Below are positions 1 to 8,869 of a DNA stretch of 64,000 nt, piece by piece. This DNA is from Bacteroidales bacterium (GTDB taxonomy: Bacteria; Bacteroidota; Bacteroidia; Bacteroidales; Tenuifilaceae), in assembly GCA_013141385.1 (NCBI GenBank), contig JABFRB010000023.1, positions 1 through 64,000 of the forward strand. Reading direction: 5' to 3'. The notes below the pieces were generated by a model, which was given only the letters and a program-made list of their open reading frames with translations, was not told the origin of the DNA and ran no database searches. A program made the position numbers and the translations under genes. The stretch's first letter is position 1. Every line of letters begins with the position of its first letter.

Positions 1-30
1 GGTGGGGGCGTGGTTTGGGTGGAGGGGGAA

Positions 31-102
31 GTGAAAAGTGAAAAGTGAAAAGAGAAAAGAGAAAAGTGGAAAGGGACAAGTGGCAAGTGGCAAGTGGGAA
101 GT
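31..102. repeat. GA-rich short tandem repeat
   Basis: A purine-rich stretch is built from degenerate 7-bp units (GTGAAAA, AGAGAAA, then GTGGCAA). It is intergenic and no gene is visible in the first 359 bases. It looks like simple-sequence expansion. Confidence 0.7.
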
Positions 103-182
103 CCGAAGACGGAAGTTGAGAGTAAGAAGCAAGTAACCAGCAACCAATAATTACTTAGAGTCTGTCTTTAAGGTGATACTTT

Positions 183-320
183 GATTTAAGAACAAGGATC
201 AACGATTTATGATTGCCTTTGGCGAACTCACAAAAAACGTTCGGTTTCTGATGTTTGCCAAATCAGCTTGTTTTCCGAAATCTTCTAAAATCAAAATTCG
301 TTAATCGTTGTTCATTATTC
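183..320. repeat. dispersed intergenic repeat, copy 1
   Basis: The first 31 bases (183-213) are the exact reverse complement of 21962-21992. The segment at about 216-248 (core GCGAACTCACAAAAAACG) matches 21871-21903 in the same orientation. The segment containing AAATCAGCTTGTTTTCC matches about 21915-21945 in reverse. A related, more diverged copy lies at 4435-4570. No coding potential is seen. It is a family of intergenic repeats with rearranged internal blocks. Confidence 0.7.
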
Positions 321-359
321 TCTTTTTTTTCCATAAATAGCAACTTAAATTAAGTAACG

Positions 360-1496
360 ATGAGCATCTACCAAAAGCCCACAGGTTCCTACATCAGCTA
401 TTTCAGCAATATGGTTAAGCAAAGGGGTGGGATAAATCTGGCGCAGGGGATTCCGGGGTTTAATCCGCCTGGCGAGCTTATCAATGCATTAAAGGGTTGT
501 GCTGATCTGAATGTTCATCAGTATGCACCAGGAATGGGGAATTTAAAACTGATTGAACGGATTGCAACCGAATATCGGGTTAAGCCTGAGAATCTACTTA
601 TTGTTCAGGGGGCAACCGAGGCGTTATCGTTGGTATATACTTATATCAACAGGAAATTGAATGGAGATTTTGCAGTACTATCGTTCGAACCAGCGTATGA
701 GAGCTACCTACAACTACCAAAAATCTTTGGGCAAAAGTTTATACACTACCCATTAAACAGCAATTATACGTTCGATTACGATGATCTTTACCTAGCAGTA
801 AAGCAAAAGGGTGTTAAGCTTATCTTCCTTAGCTCGCCCGGAAATCCTTTCGGGAAGATATGGAGCAGGAGCGAGGTTGATAGTTTGATTTCCATATCGA
901 ACCAACTGGGCGTGTACATCGTATTCGATGCCGTTTATGAGCAGCTGTACTTTAACGAATCGCCCTACATTCCTATTGATCAACTATCTCCTAATCTATT
1001 TATTGTAAACAGCTTTTCCAAGATGCTTTGCATTACCGGGTGGCGAATTGGTTATCTTATTTCGCACGAAAGCCACATGGAGGGAATAAAATCTATCCAC
1101 GATTATATTGGGCTTTGCGCACCATCGTTGCTGCAATATGCTTTGGTGGAGTATCTTGGGAAGAGCAATTTTGCGAAGGAGTTTACAACCTCTTTCCGTG
1201 AGAATGTGAAACGATCATTCAATATCCTTGTTAAAACTCTAACGGAGTTTGGATTCGAGATTCCTCCAATCCAAGGCGGTTGCTTTGTGTGGGCTAAACT
1301 ACCGAATGGGTGGGCGGATGGTTTCGAATTCGCATCGAGGCTTTACGATGAGCAATCGGTAGCCGTTATCCCAGGGGAACATTTTAGCGAAGGAAAGTCG
1401 GATTGGATTCGCTTTAACGTTGCACGACCCGAGGAGGATATTGTTACGGCGTGTGAGAGAATTAGGGTGTTTATGGATAAAGAGATTGAACGCTAA
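360..1496 (+). CDS. PLP-dependent aminotransferase, class I/II
   Basis: A fold-type I aminotransferase of 378 residues, the usual length for the methionine/kynurenine-type aminotransferases, transferring an amino group from an amino acid to a 2-oxo acid in the cytoplasm. The PLP lysine is K221 in NSFSKMLCITGWRIGY. The substrate-site motif SSPGNPFG and the C-terminal arginine motif (WIRFNVARP) are present. The N-terminal LAQGIPGFNPP is typical of the family. The ATG at 360 gives a full-length domain. It stands alone among repeats. The exact amino-acid substrate cannot be assigned from sequence. Confidence 0.88.
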   Translation: MSIYQKPTGSYISYFSNMVKQRGGINLAQGIPGFNPPGELINALKGCADLNVHQYAPGMGNLKLIERIATEYRVKPENLLIVQGATEALSLVYTYINRKLNGDFAVLSFEPAYESYLQLPKIFGQKFIHYPLNSNYTFDYDDLYLAVKQKGVKLIFLSSPGNPFGKIWSRSEVDSLISISNQLGVYIVFDAVYEQLYFNESPYIPIDQLSPNLFIVNSFSKMLCITGWRIGYLISHESHMEGIKSIHDYIGLCAPSLLQYALVEYLGKSNFAKEFTTSFRENVKRSFNILVKTLTEFGFEIPPIQGGCFVWAKLPNGWADGFEFASRLYDEQSVAVIPGEHFSEGKSDWIRFNVARPEEDIVTACERIRVFMDKEIER

Positions 1497-1563
1497 GACG
1501 CGATGGCGCAAAGAGGATAGATGGGGAACACAGTTATATAAAGATTATTCGGTAACATTACGA

Positions 1564-1596
1564 AACTCTGTCAGGGTTTCGAACCCTGACAGAGTT
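1564..1596. repeat. 33-bp palindrome, 15-3-15, type A
   Basis: Perfect 15-bp arms (AACTCTGTCAGGGTT and its complement) enclose the triplet TCG. A near-identical copy lies at 27966-27998. It has the same architecture as the palindromes flanking the RAYT gene near 56.4-57.0 kb. It could act as a transcription terminator, but the repeat across loci suggests a REP-like unit. Confidence 0.8.
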
Positions 1597-1618
1597 AAAC
1601 AAAAGAGGTCGCTTAAAA

Positions 1619-1710
1619 AACTTTGTGGAACTTTGTGATATCCTTTGTGTCACTTTGTGTTTAGCTTTACCACAAAGTATCACAAAGAAAAAATAAGTAC
1701 CACAAAGGAA
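1619..1710. repeat. CTTTGTG/CACAAAG inverted cluster
   Basis: Several CTTTGTG heptamers are followed by three CACAAAG heptamers after an 11-base turn, giving an imperfect long hairpin just upstream of the glycosyltransferase. The core CACAAAG recurs in the palindrome at 57015-57047. The rest of the 1497-1730 gap holds only this and the palindrome at 1564. Confidence 0.6.
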
Positions 1711-1730
1711 AAGGGACAAATTACATATAT

Positions 1731-2870
1731 ATGATTCTATTTGGGTTGATATTGATTGTTTCCATCGCATACATCGGGCTGATAATATCCTTTATCGTTG
1801 GTCTGAACAGGGTGCTTGTACAACCATCCGCCGATAATGAATCGGGAATGCCCATAAGCGTTATAGTTGCGTTTAAGGATGAGGCAGTGAATCTTCCAAC
1901 CCTGCTTGAGGCAATGGCTGATCAATCCTTCCCAAAGGATAAGTTTGAGCTGATATTGGTTAACGACCATTCATCCGATAACTCAATACCCATTGCAGAG
2001 CGATACTGCTTATCGAATATCAACTTTAAATTGATAAATCTACCCGAAAACAGAACAGGCAAAAAGGCTGCAATTGCCTACGGCATCGATTCTGCCCTTT
2101 ACCCGCTAATTGCCCTAACCGATGCCGATTGTTTGCCTCCCAAACGATGGCTTAAAGCAGTTTCATCCGAAGCCAGCAAGGGAGCATCCCTAATGATAGG
2201 CCCTGTAACTATGGAACCCCTGAATGGTATTGCAGGAAAGTTTCAAGCCCTTGAGTATGCAAGCCAGATGGCATCCGCAGCGGGATCGTGTGGCATTGGT
2301 CACCCGGTAATTGCCAGCTCGGCAAACCTTGCATTTAGGAACGATATTCTAAAGGTATCGGAAGCTACCTTAAACCCAAGGGTTACCTCGGGCGATGATA
2401 TGTTCCTGTTGCATCATGCTAAACGATTACCGGGGGCTAAAATCTCATTTATGGGGGTTAAGGATGCTATAGTAAAAACATCAACCCTAAAATCGCTATC
2501 AAAGGCTTTAGATCAGCGTAAACGGTGGGCTTCAAAATCAATCTACTATACCGATAGGGATACAATTATTACGGGTTTCGTAGTTCTTCTTTTCAGCATC
2601 GCACTAATCGGGCTGCTTATAGCATCGTTTATTAGAATTGAGAATCTTTTTTATCTCCTTTTGCTGATAACGATAAAGTCCATTGTCGATTTTATTCTGC
2701 TCCGCCGATATCTTAGCTTTGTTAATGCGAAAGAACTCATAAAGGTTTTTTTACCTTTACAGCTGATATACCCAATGTATATCGCCTACTCATTTTTTGT
2801 TAGCCTTTTTACTAAAATACTGTGGAAAGAACGGTTGATAACAGGAGTTCGATATGATAAATCACATTAA
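1731..2870 (+). CDS. family 2 glycosyltransferase, membrane-anchored
   Basis: The GT-A fold domain starts at about residue 38 (ISVIVAFKDEAVNL) after an N-terminal membrane helix (residues about 3-27). VNDHSSDNS and the DxD-type motif LTDADC support nucleotide-sugar and metal binding, and a later QRKRWASK segment resembles the acceptor-site Q/RxxRW motif of processive GT2 enzymes. Two or three hydrophobic segments follow from about residue 280. At 379 residues it fits membrane GT2 enzymes of the BcsA/poly-GlcNAc-like group. It would transfer sugars on the cytoplasmic face of the inner membrane. Donor and acceptor are unknown and the neighbours do not help. Confidence 0.82.
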   Translation: MILFGLILIVSIAYIGLIISFIVGLNRVLVQPSADNESGMPISVIVAFKDEAVNLPTLLEAMADQSFPKDKFELILVNDHSSDNSIPIAERYCLSNINFKLINLPENRTGKKAAIAYGIDSALYPLIALTDADCLPPKRWLKAVSSEASKGASLMIGPVTMEPLNGIAGKFQALEYASQMASAAGSCGIGHPVIASSANLAFRNDILKVSEATLNPRVTSGDDMFLLHHAKRLPGAKISFMGVKDAIVKTSTLKSLSKALDQRKRWASKSIYYTDRDTIITGFVVLLFSIALIGLLIASFIRIENLFYLLLLITIKSIVDFILLRRYLSFVNAKELIKVFLPLQLIYPMYIAYSFFVSLFTKILWKERLITGVRYDKSH

Positions 2871-2904
2871 CAAAATAATAAACAGATATTTATAAATACA
2901 ATAA

Positions 2905-3016
2905 TAATGGATGGAATGATGGAATGATGGAATAATGGATAACAAGAGGTTAGATTTTTGCTTGCATCTTGCATTTTTCCAATATTCCAATATTCCATTG
3001 ATTCAAATAAAATAGG
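2905..3016. repeat. dispersed repeat rich in TGGAATGATGGAA, copy 1
   Basis: Tandem TGGAATGATGGAA units, then AGGTTAGATTTTTGCTT, then reverse units (TTTCCAATATTCCAA) and CAAATAAAATAG. The same order of blocks occurs at 62421-62545. The two ends are roughly inverted repeats, so RNA of this region could fold back. Both copies lie in the gap upstream of an ABC-transporter gene. Confidence 0.65.
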
Positions 3017-3062
3017 TATAATGGAGAATATTCATACAATTTAATTTTGTACGCAGAACAAT

Positions 3063-4307
3063 ATGCCATTTTTTCACCGAAATCGAACTAGTAATTCAAG
3101 GGAAGGATCGCCCTGGCGAATTGCAATGCGTAAACTTTTTTCCGATTGGCTTGCCGTTGCTGCCCTAATTTTTATTGGCGTGTGCGCTTTAGCCGCAACG
3201 TTAGGATATCTGATTGTTCCCGATTCAACACCCTACGCAAATCAACAACATCTTGAGATAGCAACCCGTAACCCGGGGTTAAAAGTTACCATGGTTCTGG
3301 TTCGTAAGCCCGATGGGGTAAGGGAAAAGGGTATTTTGAGCAAAATGCTATTCGGGCAGGACGAGGATTATAGGGAGATACCAGTTAACAGCTGGCGTTT
3401 CGAGGATGATAGGCTGATTGTAGAAGAGTTTAATGATATCGAAAAGCAGCAGAGTATTTTTACAGAGTATAGCATCGCCTGTATTGTTTACCCAATCTCA
3501 AGGAACGAAAAACTGAAAAAGGTTGGGGAGACTATAACCTTTAAAACCGTTGATGGTAGGTCGATTTCATCTACCATTAATGAGCTAAGATCCCAAATAG
3601 TCAAGAATCAGATTAAAACCCGCCGATTTATCCTTGGTACGGATCGATTTGGACGCGATTTGTTCAGTCGATTGATAATTGGGTCAAGAGTATCGCTATC
3701 CGTTGGTTTCATAGCGGTAGCAATATCGCTAATAATAGGAATCTTTCTGGGCGCAATGGCTGGATTCTTCCGTGGTTGGCTCGATGATTTTATAATGTGG
3801 TTCGTTAACGTGGTATGGTCTGTTCCCACGCTTCTTATGGTAATTGCCCTTACAATGGTTATTGGCAAAGGATTTTGGCAGATATTCATTGCCGTTGGCC
3901 TAACCATGTGGGTTGATGTGGCAAGGGTTGTACGTGGGCAGGTGCTTAGCATCCGCGAAAAGGAATACGTTGAAGCCGCAAAGGTGCTTGGATTTAGCCA
4001 GATGAGAATAATATTTGGTCACATTGTCCCTAACCTACTAAGCCCCGTGATAATAATATCAGCAGGGAACTTTGCCACAGCCATTCTGCTCGAAGCGGGA
4101 CTTAGCTTCCTAGGTGTTGGCGTTCAACCTCCAATCCCCTCGTGGGGAACAATGATAAAGGATCATTACGGCTACATAATTATGGACAAAGCCTACCTAG
4201 CCATAATTCCCGGCATGGCAATAATGTTTCTGGTACTCGCCTTCAACCTCCTTGGCAATGGACTACAGGATGCCCTCGACCCCAAAAGCCTTGAAAGCAA
4301 AGGGTGA
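3063..4307 (+). CDS. ABC transporter permease, DppC/OppC family
   Basis: An inner-membrane permease subunit of a peptide/nickel-type (PepT) ABC importer. The N-terminal helix (residues about 25-50) is followed by a soluble insert of about 130 residues, then LGTDRFGRDLFSRLIIGSR, the hallmark entry to the DppC permease core. The EAA coupling loop is at EYVEAAKVLGFSQMRIIFGH, and the C-terminal GNGLQDALDPK is typical. At 414 residues it is longer than E. coli DppC (about 300) because of the insert, as is usual in Bacteroidota. A TAATTTTG box at 3042-3049 may be the -7 promoter element. No partner subunits are in the window. Confidence 0.88.
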   Translation: MPFFHRNRTSNSREGSPWRIAMRKLFSDWLAVAALIFIGVCALAATLGYLIVPDSTPYANQQHLEIATRNPGLKVTMVLVRKPDGVREKGILSKMLFGQDEDYREIPVNSWRFEDDRLIVEEFNDIEKQQSIFTEYSIACIVYPISRNEKLKKVGETITFKTVDGRSISSTINELRSQIVKNQIKTRRFILGTDRFGRDLFSRLIIGSRVSLSVGFIAVAISLIIGIFLGAMAGFFRGWLDDFIMWFVNVVWSVPTLLMVIALTMVIGKGFWQIFIAVGLTMWVDVARVVRGQVLSIREKEYVEAAKVLGFSQMRIIFGHIVPNLLSPVIIISAGNFATAILLEAGLSFLGVGVQPPIPSWGTMIKDHYGYIIMDKAYLAIIPGMAIMFLVLAFNLLGNGLQDALDPKSLESKG

Positions 4308-4376
4308 AAGGGGATATTAAGCGTTACCGATATTTAAGGCAGAACTCATACTAATTTAGAAAAGTTATTGTAGGTT

Positions 4377-4402
4377 GTCATCCTGAGCGAAGCGAAGGAT
4401 CT
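4377..4402. repeat. dispersed repeat of the AGCGAAGCGAAGGATC type
   Basis: This 26-bp unit starting TGTCATCCTGAGCG is the reverse-oriented relative of the two units at 22002-22027 and 22035-22060. It ends in GAAGGATC and contains a GAGCGAAGCG core. It is a very common intergenic repeat type in Bacteroidota. Confidence 0.7.
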
Positions 4403-4434
4403 AATTATCGCTTGTCCACACACAGCAACATCAT

Positions 4435-4570
4435 TTTGATTTACGAATATCGATTAACGAATAACGATTTTAGAAGATAAAGAATGCAAAGCACAAGCAT
4501 TTTTGCCCACAGGTAATGATTATTACCTTAACTTCTGAAATCAACATTCGTTGTTCCTTGTTCTTAAATC
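4435..4570. repeat. dispersed intergenic repeat, copy 2
   Basis: It shares TAACGATTTTAGAAGAT and the end CGTTGTTCCTTGTTCTTAAA with copies at 183-320 (reverse) and 21850-21992. The interior differs. No gene is supported here. Confidence 0.55.
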
Positions 4571-4621
4571 CTTTTTTACAATACCAAGCCATTTTACAAC
4601 CTAGCAGAACGATTTTCCTAT

Positions 4622-4957
4622 GTAGAAAAGTGACTTTTCCATGTAGGAAAACGATAAAACAACATGGAAAAACGACAAAACAATGTAGAAAAGTCATTCG
4701 GGAATGTAGGAAAGTGACTTTCCAATGTAGAAAAGTGACTTTTCCATTTAGAAAAACGATAAAACAATGTAGGAAAGTCGTTCGGGAATGTAGGGAAGTG
4801 ACTTTTCCATGTAGAAAAGTGATAAAACAATGTAGGAAAGTCATTCGGGAATGTAGGAAAGTGACTTTCCTATGTAGAAAAGTGACTTGGGAATGTAGTA
4901 AAGTGACTTTTCCATGTAGGAAAACGATAAAACAACATAGAAAAATGGTAAAAGAAT
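4622..4957. repeat. 21-bp minisatellite, 16 units
   Basis: Sixteen exact-length 21-bp units lie head to tail, with a partial unit at each end. Most start GTAGAAAAGT or GTAGGAAAGT. Three tails alternate: GACTTTTCCAT, GATAAAACAAT and CATTCGGGAAT, giving a higher-order pattern of types. The first type is partly self-complementary (GGAAAAGTCACTTTTC). Because the period is a multiple of three, open frames run through it on both strands (4516-5064 plus, 4470-4844 minus), but these are low-complexity products of the repeat. Nothing suggests a translated protein. Confidence 0.9.
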
Positions 4958-5180
4958 GTAGGTTAAGGGTCTATTCAACGAACTGTGTTAGGTGGGGTAA
5001 TTATTGGATATTCATTCTATTAACACGCTCTAAAAAAATCAAATTTTCTTTTGAGAGTTTATAATTTTGGGTAACTTTGATAGGGATTACAGAAGGTTTA
5101 TATATACAGTTTAGTTTCATGTATGAGTATACTTTCGGTAAATATTAATAAGTTGGCAGCAAGGCAAATAAAAAACACAT

Positions 5181-5753
5181 ATGGAATATATTAATTCGCT
5201 TTATTATACTTTTAGCACCATTGCTCAAGTTCTTTCAGGATTTATAGCGTTGAGTGGTGTTTTTATTTTATTCAAAATACAGGACTTATGTAAGATGCAG
5301 TTGATACAAGCACAACAATTTTATAATTATATGAGTGGTTCTGGTTTGACAGAGAGTTCATTTTATGGTTGTCCTAGTATTGCGGCAGATCTGAAAACAT
5401 TAAGATTGGCAGAGTCAACGGCTGGGATGCTTGATGAGATAGTATATATTTTAAATGACGAACAAGTTAAAAAAATCCATCAATACAAAAGTCTTCAACG
5501 CTGGAAGACAATTATTGAAAAAATAGATATTCTAAAAAATAAAATAAAAATATTATCAATAACATCCATTATCATAGGTGTTCTAACAATAATATATTCG
5601 ATTATAATATTAAGTATAACTCACTTGATAAATAAGTCCGATTTTCAGATAATTATTATGGTTGGAATTTCATTCGCAGGCTTATCAATTTTAATAATGG
5701 CTTATTGTATTATATTATCTTTTATTGAGACAAGAATATTTAAAAAGAAATAA
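5181..5753 (+). CDS. small membrane protein of unknown function
   Basis: 190 residues with three predicted membrane segments: about 13-33 (AQVLSGFIALSGVFILF), about 120-148 and about 155-183. The middle, soluble part (about 35-118) is mainly helical. I do not recognise the family. It precedes the Shedu nuclease in the same direction but is separated from it by 206 bp, so co-transcription is not shown. Coding quality (AT-rich, no repeats) and the ATG following an intergenic gap support a real gene. The location at the edge of an accessory island suggests horizontally acquired cargo. Confidence 0.65.
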   Translation: MEYINSLYYTFSTIAQVLSGFIALSGVFILFKIQDLCKMQLIQAQQFYNYMSGSGLTESSFYGCPSIAADLKTLRLAESTAGMLDEIVYILNDEQVKKIHQYKSLQRWKTIIEKIDILKNKIKILSITSIIIGVLTIIYSIIILSITHLINKSDFQIIIMVGISFAGLSILIMAYCIILSFIETRIFKKK

Positions 5754-5959
5754 GTAATTAAGATTAAGAAAAGTAAAACAAACTAATAATATTAAAATAA
5801 AGCTGATCACCAATAAACTATAGCAAAATGAGGGGTGCAGAAGGTTTCGATCGGTTATTCTTGCATTAGTTTTTCATCGAGGGATACAGACACAACTTCA
5901 CAATCCCGTCCTTTTGCTACAGGAGACCGTTAGTTTTCATTGAATAAAAACTTGACAAG

Positions 5960-7114
5960 ATGGATGATTATAAGAACCCCAAAGAGGGGAAAACATATAT
6001 TAGTCCGAGCTTAAAAGCTTTTGGAGATTCAAATAGAAAAGTTAGAATAGCATCAAAAGTGATTGATTCGCCCGATTCATATGCATTTGGAATAATAAAA
6101 GATGAGATTGTACTTAGACATAAGGAAAATGCAAAATCATATATAAGTGCGAAATTCATTGAAGATAATAGAAGGGTTTTTGTATTGAATATTCAAGGAT
6201 TTACAGTGGCAACCAACAAACCTCACAATGCTAGTTTTGCCTTTGTTGGAGAAGAAATCGAAACCCTAATTGAGTTTATAAAAAATATTCAATCAGTAAA
6301 GTTAGAAAGTAATGGCCCCATCAATATAACAGATGAAGAATTAAAAAAATTGATTATTTCAGATAATCAAGCGAGAAGTTTATTACATGAGAATCAAGAA
6401 ATTTTTGCTCAATTATTAAAATCCGAAATTACGAAAGAAGATATTATTGCGGTTGGATACCGTAAAAAGCAACTTGGTTATTATCGTAAACTTATGTCAG
6501 ATAAAATATATTTTGAAGAAGTTAAGACAAAAACTAATTGTACAAATGAATCTCTTTGGCAAAAATTCTTTGAGAAGAATAAATGGGTATTTGGATATGG
6601 TCTTGGTTATATTTTCTTATCAAGTCTAGATGATAAAAAACTTGAACAAATTGTTCAAGGTCATAATGTAAATAGTTATGGTAAGCGAGTTGATGCATTA
6701 ATGAAAACAAATGGAATTATTTCCAATTTGTGTTTTATTGAAATCAAGACAAATACAACTCCATTACTCGATAGTAAACCATATCGTTCTGGATGCTGGG
6801 CTCCTTCACAGGAATTGACTGGAGCGGTTGCTCAAATTCAAGGAACAGTTGCTTCAGCAGTTGAAACATTATCAAATAAAGTAATTCTTGAAGATCATGA
6901 AGGAAATCCAACAGGTGAGGAGGTTTTTAATTATCAACCAAAATCCTATTTGGTAATTGGCAATTTGGACGAGTTTTCAAACGAACATGGAATTAATAAG
7001 AATAAATATCGCTCTTTTGAACTTTACAGAAAGAACACATCAAACCCAGAGATAATTACATTCGATGAACTTTATGAAAGAGCAAAATTTATTGTACATA
7101 GTAACGAAAGTTAA
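5960..7114 (+). CDS. sduA: Shedu-family defence nuclease (SduA, DUF4263)
   Basis: A 384-residue protein whose C-terminal half (about 190-375) matches DUF4263, the PD-(D/E)XK nuclease domain of the single-gene Shedu anti-phage system. Visible catalytic residues are D245 in KRVDALM and E261-x-K263 in FIEIKT, followed by the family block SQELTGAVAQIQGT. The N-terminal half (about 1-130) is a mixed beta domain like the regulatory regions that vary between Shedu proteins. Known Shedu proteins protect against phage by cutting DNA; the trigger of this one is unknown. It sits alone, with no methyltransferase, in an AT-rich accessory island beside Fic and decayed genes. SduA is the best call. Confidence 0.85.
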   Translation: MDDYKNPKEGKTYISPSLKAFGDSNRKVRIASKVIDSPDSYAFGIIKDEIVLRHKENAKSYISAKFIEDNRRVFVLNIQGFTVATNKPHNASFAFVGEEIETLIEFIKNIQSVKLESNGPINITDEELKKLIISDNQARSLLHENQEIFAQLLKSEITKEDIIAVGYRKKQLGYYRKLMSDKIYFEEVKTKTNCTNESLWQKFFEKNKWVFGYGLGYIFLSSLDDKKLEQIVQGHNVNSYGKRVDALMKTNGIISNLCFIEIKTNTTPLLDSKPYRSGCWAPSQELTGAVAQIQGTVASAVETLSNKVILEDHEGNPTGEEVFNYQPKSYLVIGNLDEFSNEHGINKNKYRSFELYRKNTSNPEIITFDELYERAKFIVHSNES

Positions 7115-7360
7115 CATTACATAGTTGTCCATTTGCCCCCGCTAGGCGAAGTCTGCGACTTCGTCTTAACTAAATAGCGGTCTCTGACCGCACCAATTCA
7201 AAAAATAATTATTTTGTTTATCTTATATTACTTTCAGACAAACTCACAAAACTTGCTTCGGTGCTTTTTATTGGGAGTAATCCAATTTTGGGCATTCATG
7301 TTTTTTGGTAATTTTGTTAGGGGAATGGGGGTCAGGCGTTATTAAATTAAGTGTTAGTGT
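7115..7360. other. intergenic, no gene seen
   Basis: Contains short inverted pieces (GCGAAGTCTGCGACTTCGTC at about 7145-7164; GCGGTCTCTGACCGC at about 7177-7191) that could form hairpins after the Shedu gene. I see no open frame of substance. Confidence 0.5.
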
Positions 7361-7879
7361 ATGATTACGAAAATCTATATATCTAGGAAACTCGAATCTC
7401 TTGTCTCTAAATCTGCAATTAAAGCAGAAGACAAAGTTCATGATAATCCTTTAGGAAAATGGAATGCGACAATTTTTTACGTGAGTCACAAGAAGTGTCT
7501 AATGATTACAAATAATAATGCCATATACACTGTAATTCTTGACAGAATTAAAACTTCGGACTTTTCAGACTTATCTAAAATTTTCGCAGAAACACTCTTT
7601 GAGCAATTATTAGCTGACGACATAAAAATTGATAAGTCAATTTTATTAAGCATGATTGGAAAGGTTGAACTTTTTGAAACAGACAATGATAAATCAGTAA
7701 TTGGAATTCAGAATAGTGTACTTCCATATGTTGAAGATTGGAAATATGAATTTGGACATATTGACAATTGGCCTTTTCGTGAAATAAATAGACGAATCAA
7801 TGAAATTCCATATAAACAAATTGAATGGCTTCTCCCAAAAGAGAAAATGAAATTAGAACTAAACTTAAAGAGTGTTTAA
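7361..7879 (+). CDS. DUF6933-like protein
   Basis: 172 residues, soluble. The N-terminal part LGKWNATIFYVSHKKCLMITN followed by a leucine- and isoleucine-rich helical middle resembles the Bacteroidota family DUF6933, for which no function is established. The C-terminal half has the repeated pattern INRRINEIPYKQIEW. It lies alone between the Shedu and Fic genes, with more than 200 bp on both sides, and shares their low GC. The family call rests on remembered sequence pattern only. A toxin or antitoxin role is possible from the neighbourhood but nothing in the sequence proves it. Confidence 0.55.
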   Translation: MITKIYISRKLESLVSKSAIKAEDKVHDNPLGKWNATIFYVSHKKCLMITNNNAIYTVILDRIKTSDFSDLSKIFAETLFEQLLADDIKIDKSILLSMIGKVELFETDNDKSVIGIQNSVLPYVEDWKYEFGHIDNWPFREINRRINEIPYKQIEWLLPKEKMKLELNLKSV

Positions 7880-8101
7880 GTCAACTGTGATGGATAAAGC
7901 AGGTAAGTATGTTTAACTTGGGATAGATGTTCGGCTCTTCACACCTCTGCACATTATAGATTACTTTCAGCAAACTTTCCGTGTATGTTAGGTTAGTAAA
8001 GCGTATCTACATCGTAACTAACCTTACGAATCCTCGTAGGGATTTAGGAAGTTAACTTAGCTCATCACTAAAATTGTTATCTTTGAAATAAAAATCGAAC
8101 A
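7880..8101. other. intergenic with a dispersed-repeat fragment
   Basis: The stretch GTTAGTAAAGCGTATCTACATCGTAA (about 7990-8017) is an inverted relative of 18788-18814 next to the nSTAND gene. A TATCTTTG box about 20 bp before the fic ATG may be its -7 promoter element. No gene is seen. Confidence 0.5.
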
Positions 8102-8869
8102 ATGAGAATTGTTGAAGAGAAATATTTTAATCAGTACAATGATTTAGCTGGGAATCAAATCGACAAATTTATAGTGTCATTTGATTATGCCGAAAAGAGT
8201 ACTGATTTAGGATACAAGACACAGACTTCAGCGGTATACTCATCGAATATTGAGGGAAACAGCATTGACTTGAATTCTTTCATGAATTACAAACTCTCAC
8301 AGGAGAAGTTTAAGCCTCAAAAAGAGATACAAGAAATTGAGAATTTAATTTCTGCTTACGAATTTGCACAATCAAATGATTTGAATGAAAAGAATTTCTT
8401 GCATTGTCACAAGATACTATCTAAAACATTGGTGATTAAAAGTAAGCAAGGGAAATATCGCAATGATAAGGTAGGTGTATTCGGGCAATCGGGATTAGTT
8501 TACCTAGCAATTGAACCTGAATTCGTTAAAGAGGCTATGACCGAATTCTTCAACGATCTAGACATCCTAATAAAAGCGGATTTATCAAAACCTAAGGTAT
8601 TTTACTTCGCTTCAATGATTCATCTTAAGTTTGCCCATATTCATCCATTTAGAGATGGTAATGGTCGTGCCGCTAGATTGCTAGAAAAATGGTTTATTAC
8701 AGAGAAATTAGGAAGGGATTTTTGGAAATTATCTTCTGAAAAATATTATAGGGAGCATCAAATGGAATATTATAATAATATCAATTTGGGAGTGAATTAT
8801 TATACATTGAATTATGATAAGTGTATACCATTCCTAATAATGCTTCCTAAGTCAATAGAAAACAAGTAA
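8102..8869 (+). CDS. Fic-domain protein with N-terminal inhibitory motif
   Basis: A 255-residue Fic (filamentation induced by cAMP) protein. Fic enzymes transfer AMP or other nucleotide parts to target proteins. The core catalytic motif is complete: H181-PFRDGNGR-189. An (S/T)xxxE(G/N) inhibitory motif is at residues 47-52 (SSNIEG), so this is a class II, self-inhibited Fic whose inhibitory helix precedes the Fic fold. No separate antitoxin gene is needed. It has no winged-helix tail. A 221-bp 3' piece of this gene is duplicated 1,280 bp downstream. Targets are unknown. Confidence 0.9.
   Translation: MRIVEEKYFNQYNDLAGNQIDKFIVSFDYAEKSTDLGYKTQTSAVYSSNIEGNSIDLNSFMNYKLSQEKFKPQKEIQEIENLISAYEFAQSNDLNEKNFLHCHKILSKTLVIKSKQGKYRNDKVGVFGQSGLVYLAIEPEFVKEAMTEFFNDLDILIKADLSKPKVFYFASMIHLKFAHIHPFRDGNGRAARLLEKWFITEKLGRDFWKLSSEKYYREHQMEYYNNINLGVNYYTLNYDKCIPFLIMLPKSIENK

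Noticed and set aside
4622..4957. CRISPR array
   Set aside because: Units are contiguous and all alike, with no unique spacers between conserved repeats and no cas genes near. The same applies to 18158-18419.
4516..5064. Open frames of 182 (plus) and 124 (minus) codons
   Set aside because: They are produced by the 21-bp array, whose period is a multiple of three. Both strands stay open and the products are low-complexity repeats.
8102..8869. Fic as a type of toxin needing a separate antitoxin gene
   Set aside because: The inhibitory SxxxEG motif is within the protein (residues 47-52), so it is self-inhibited.
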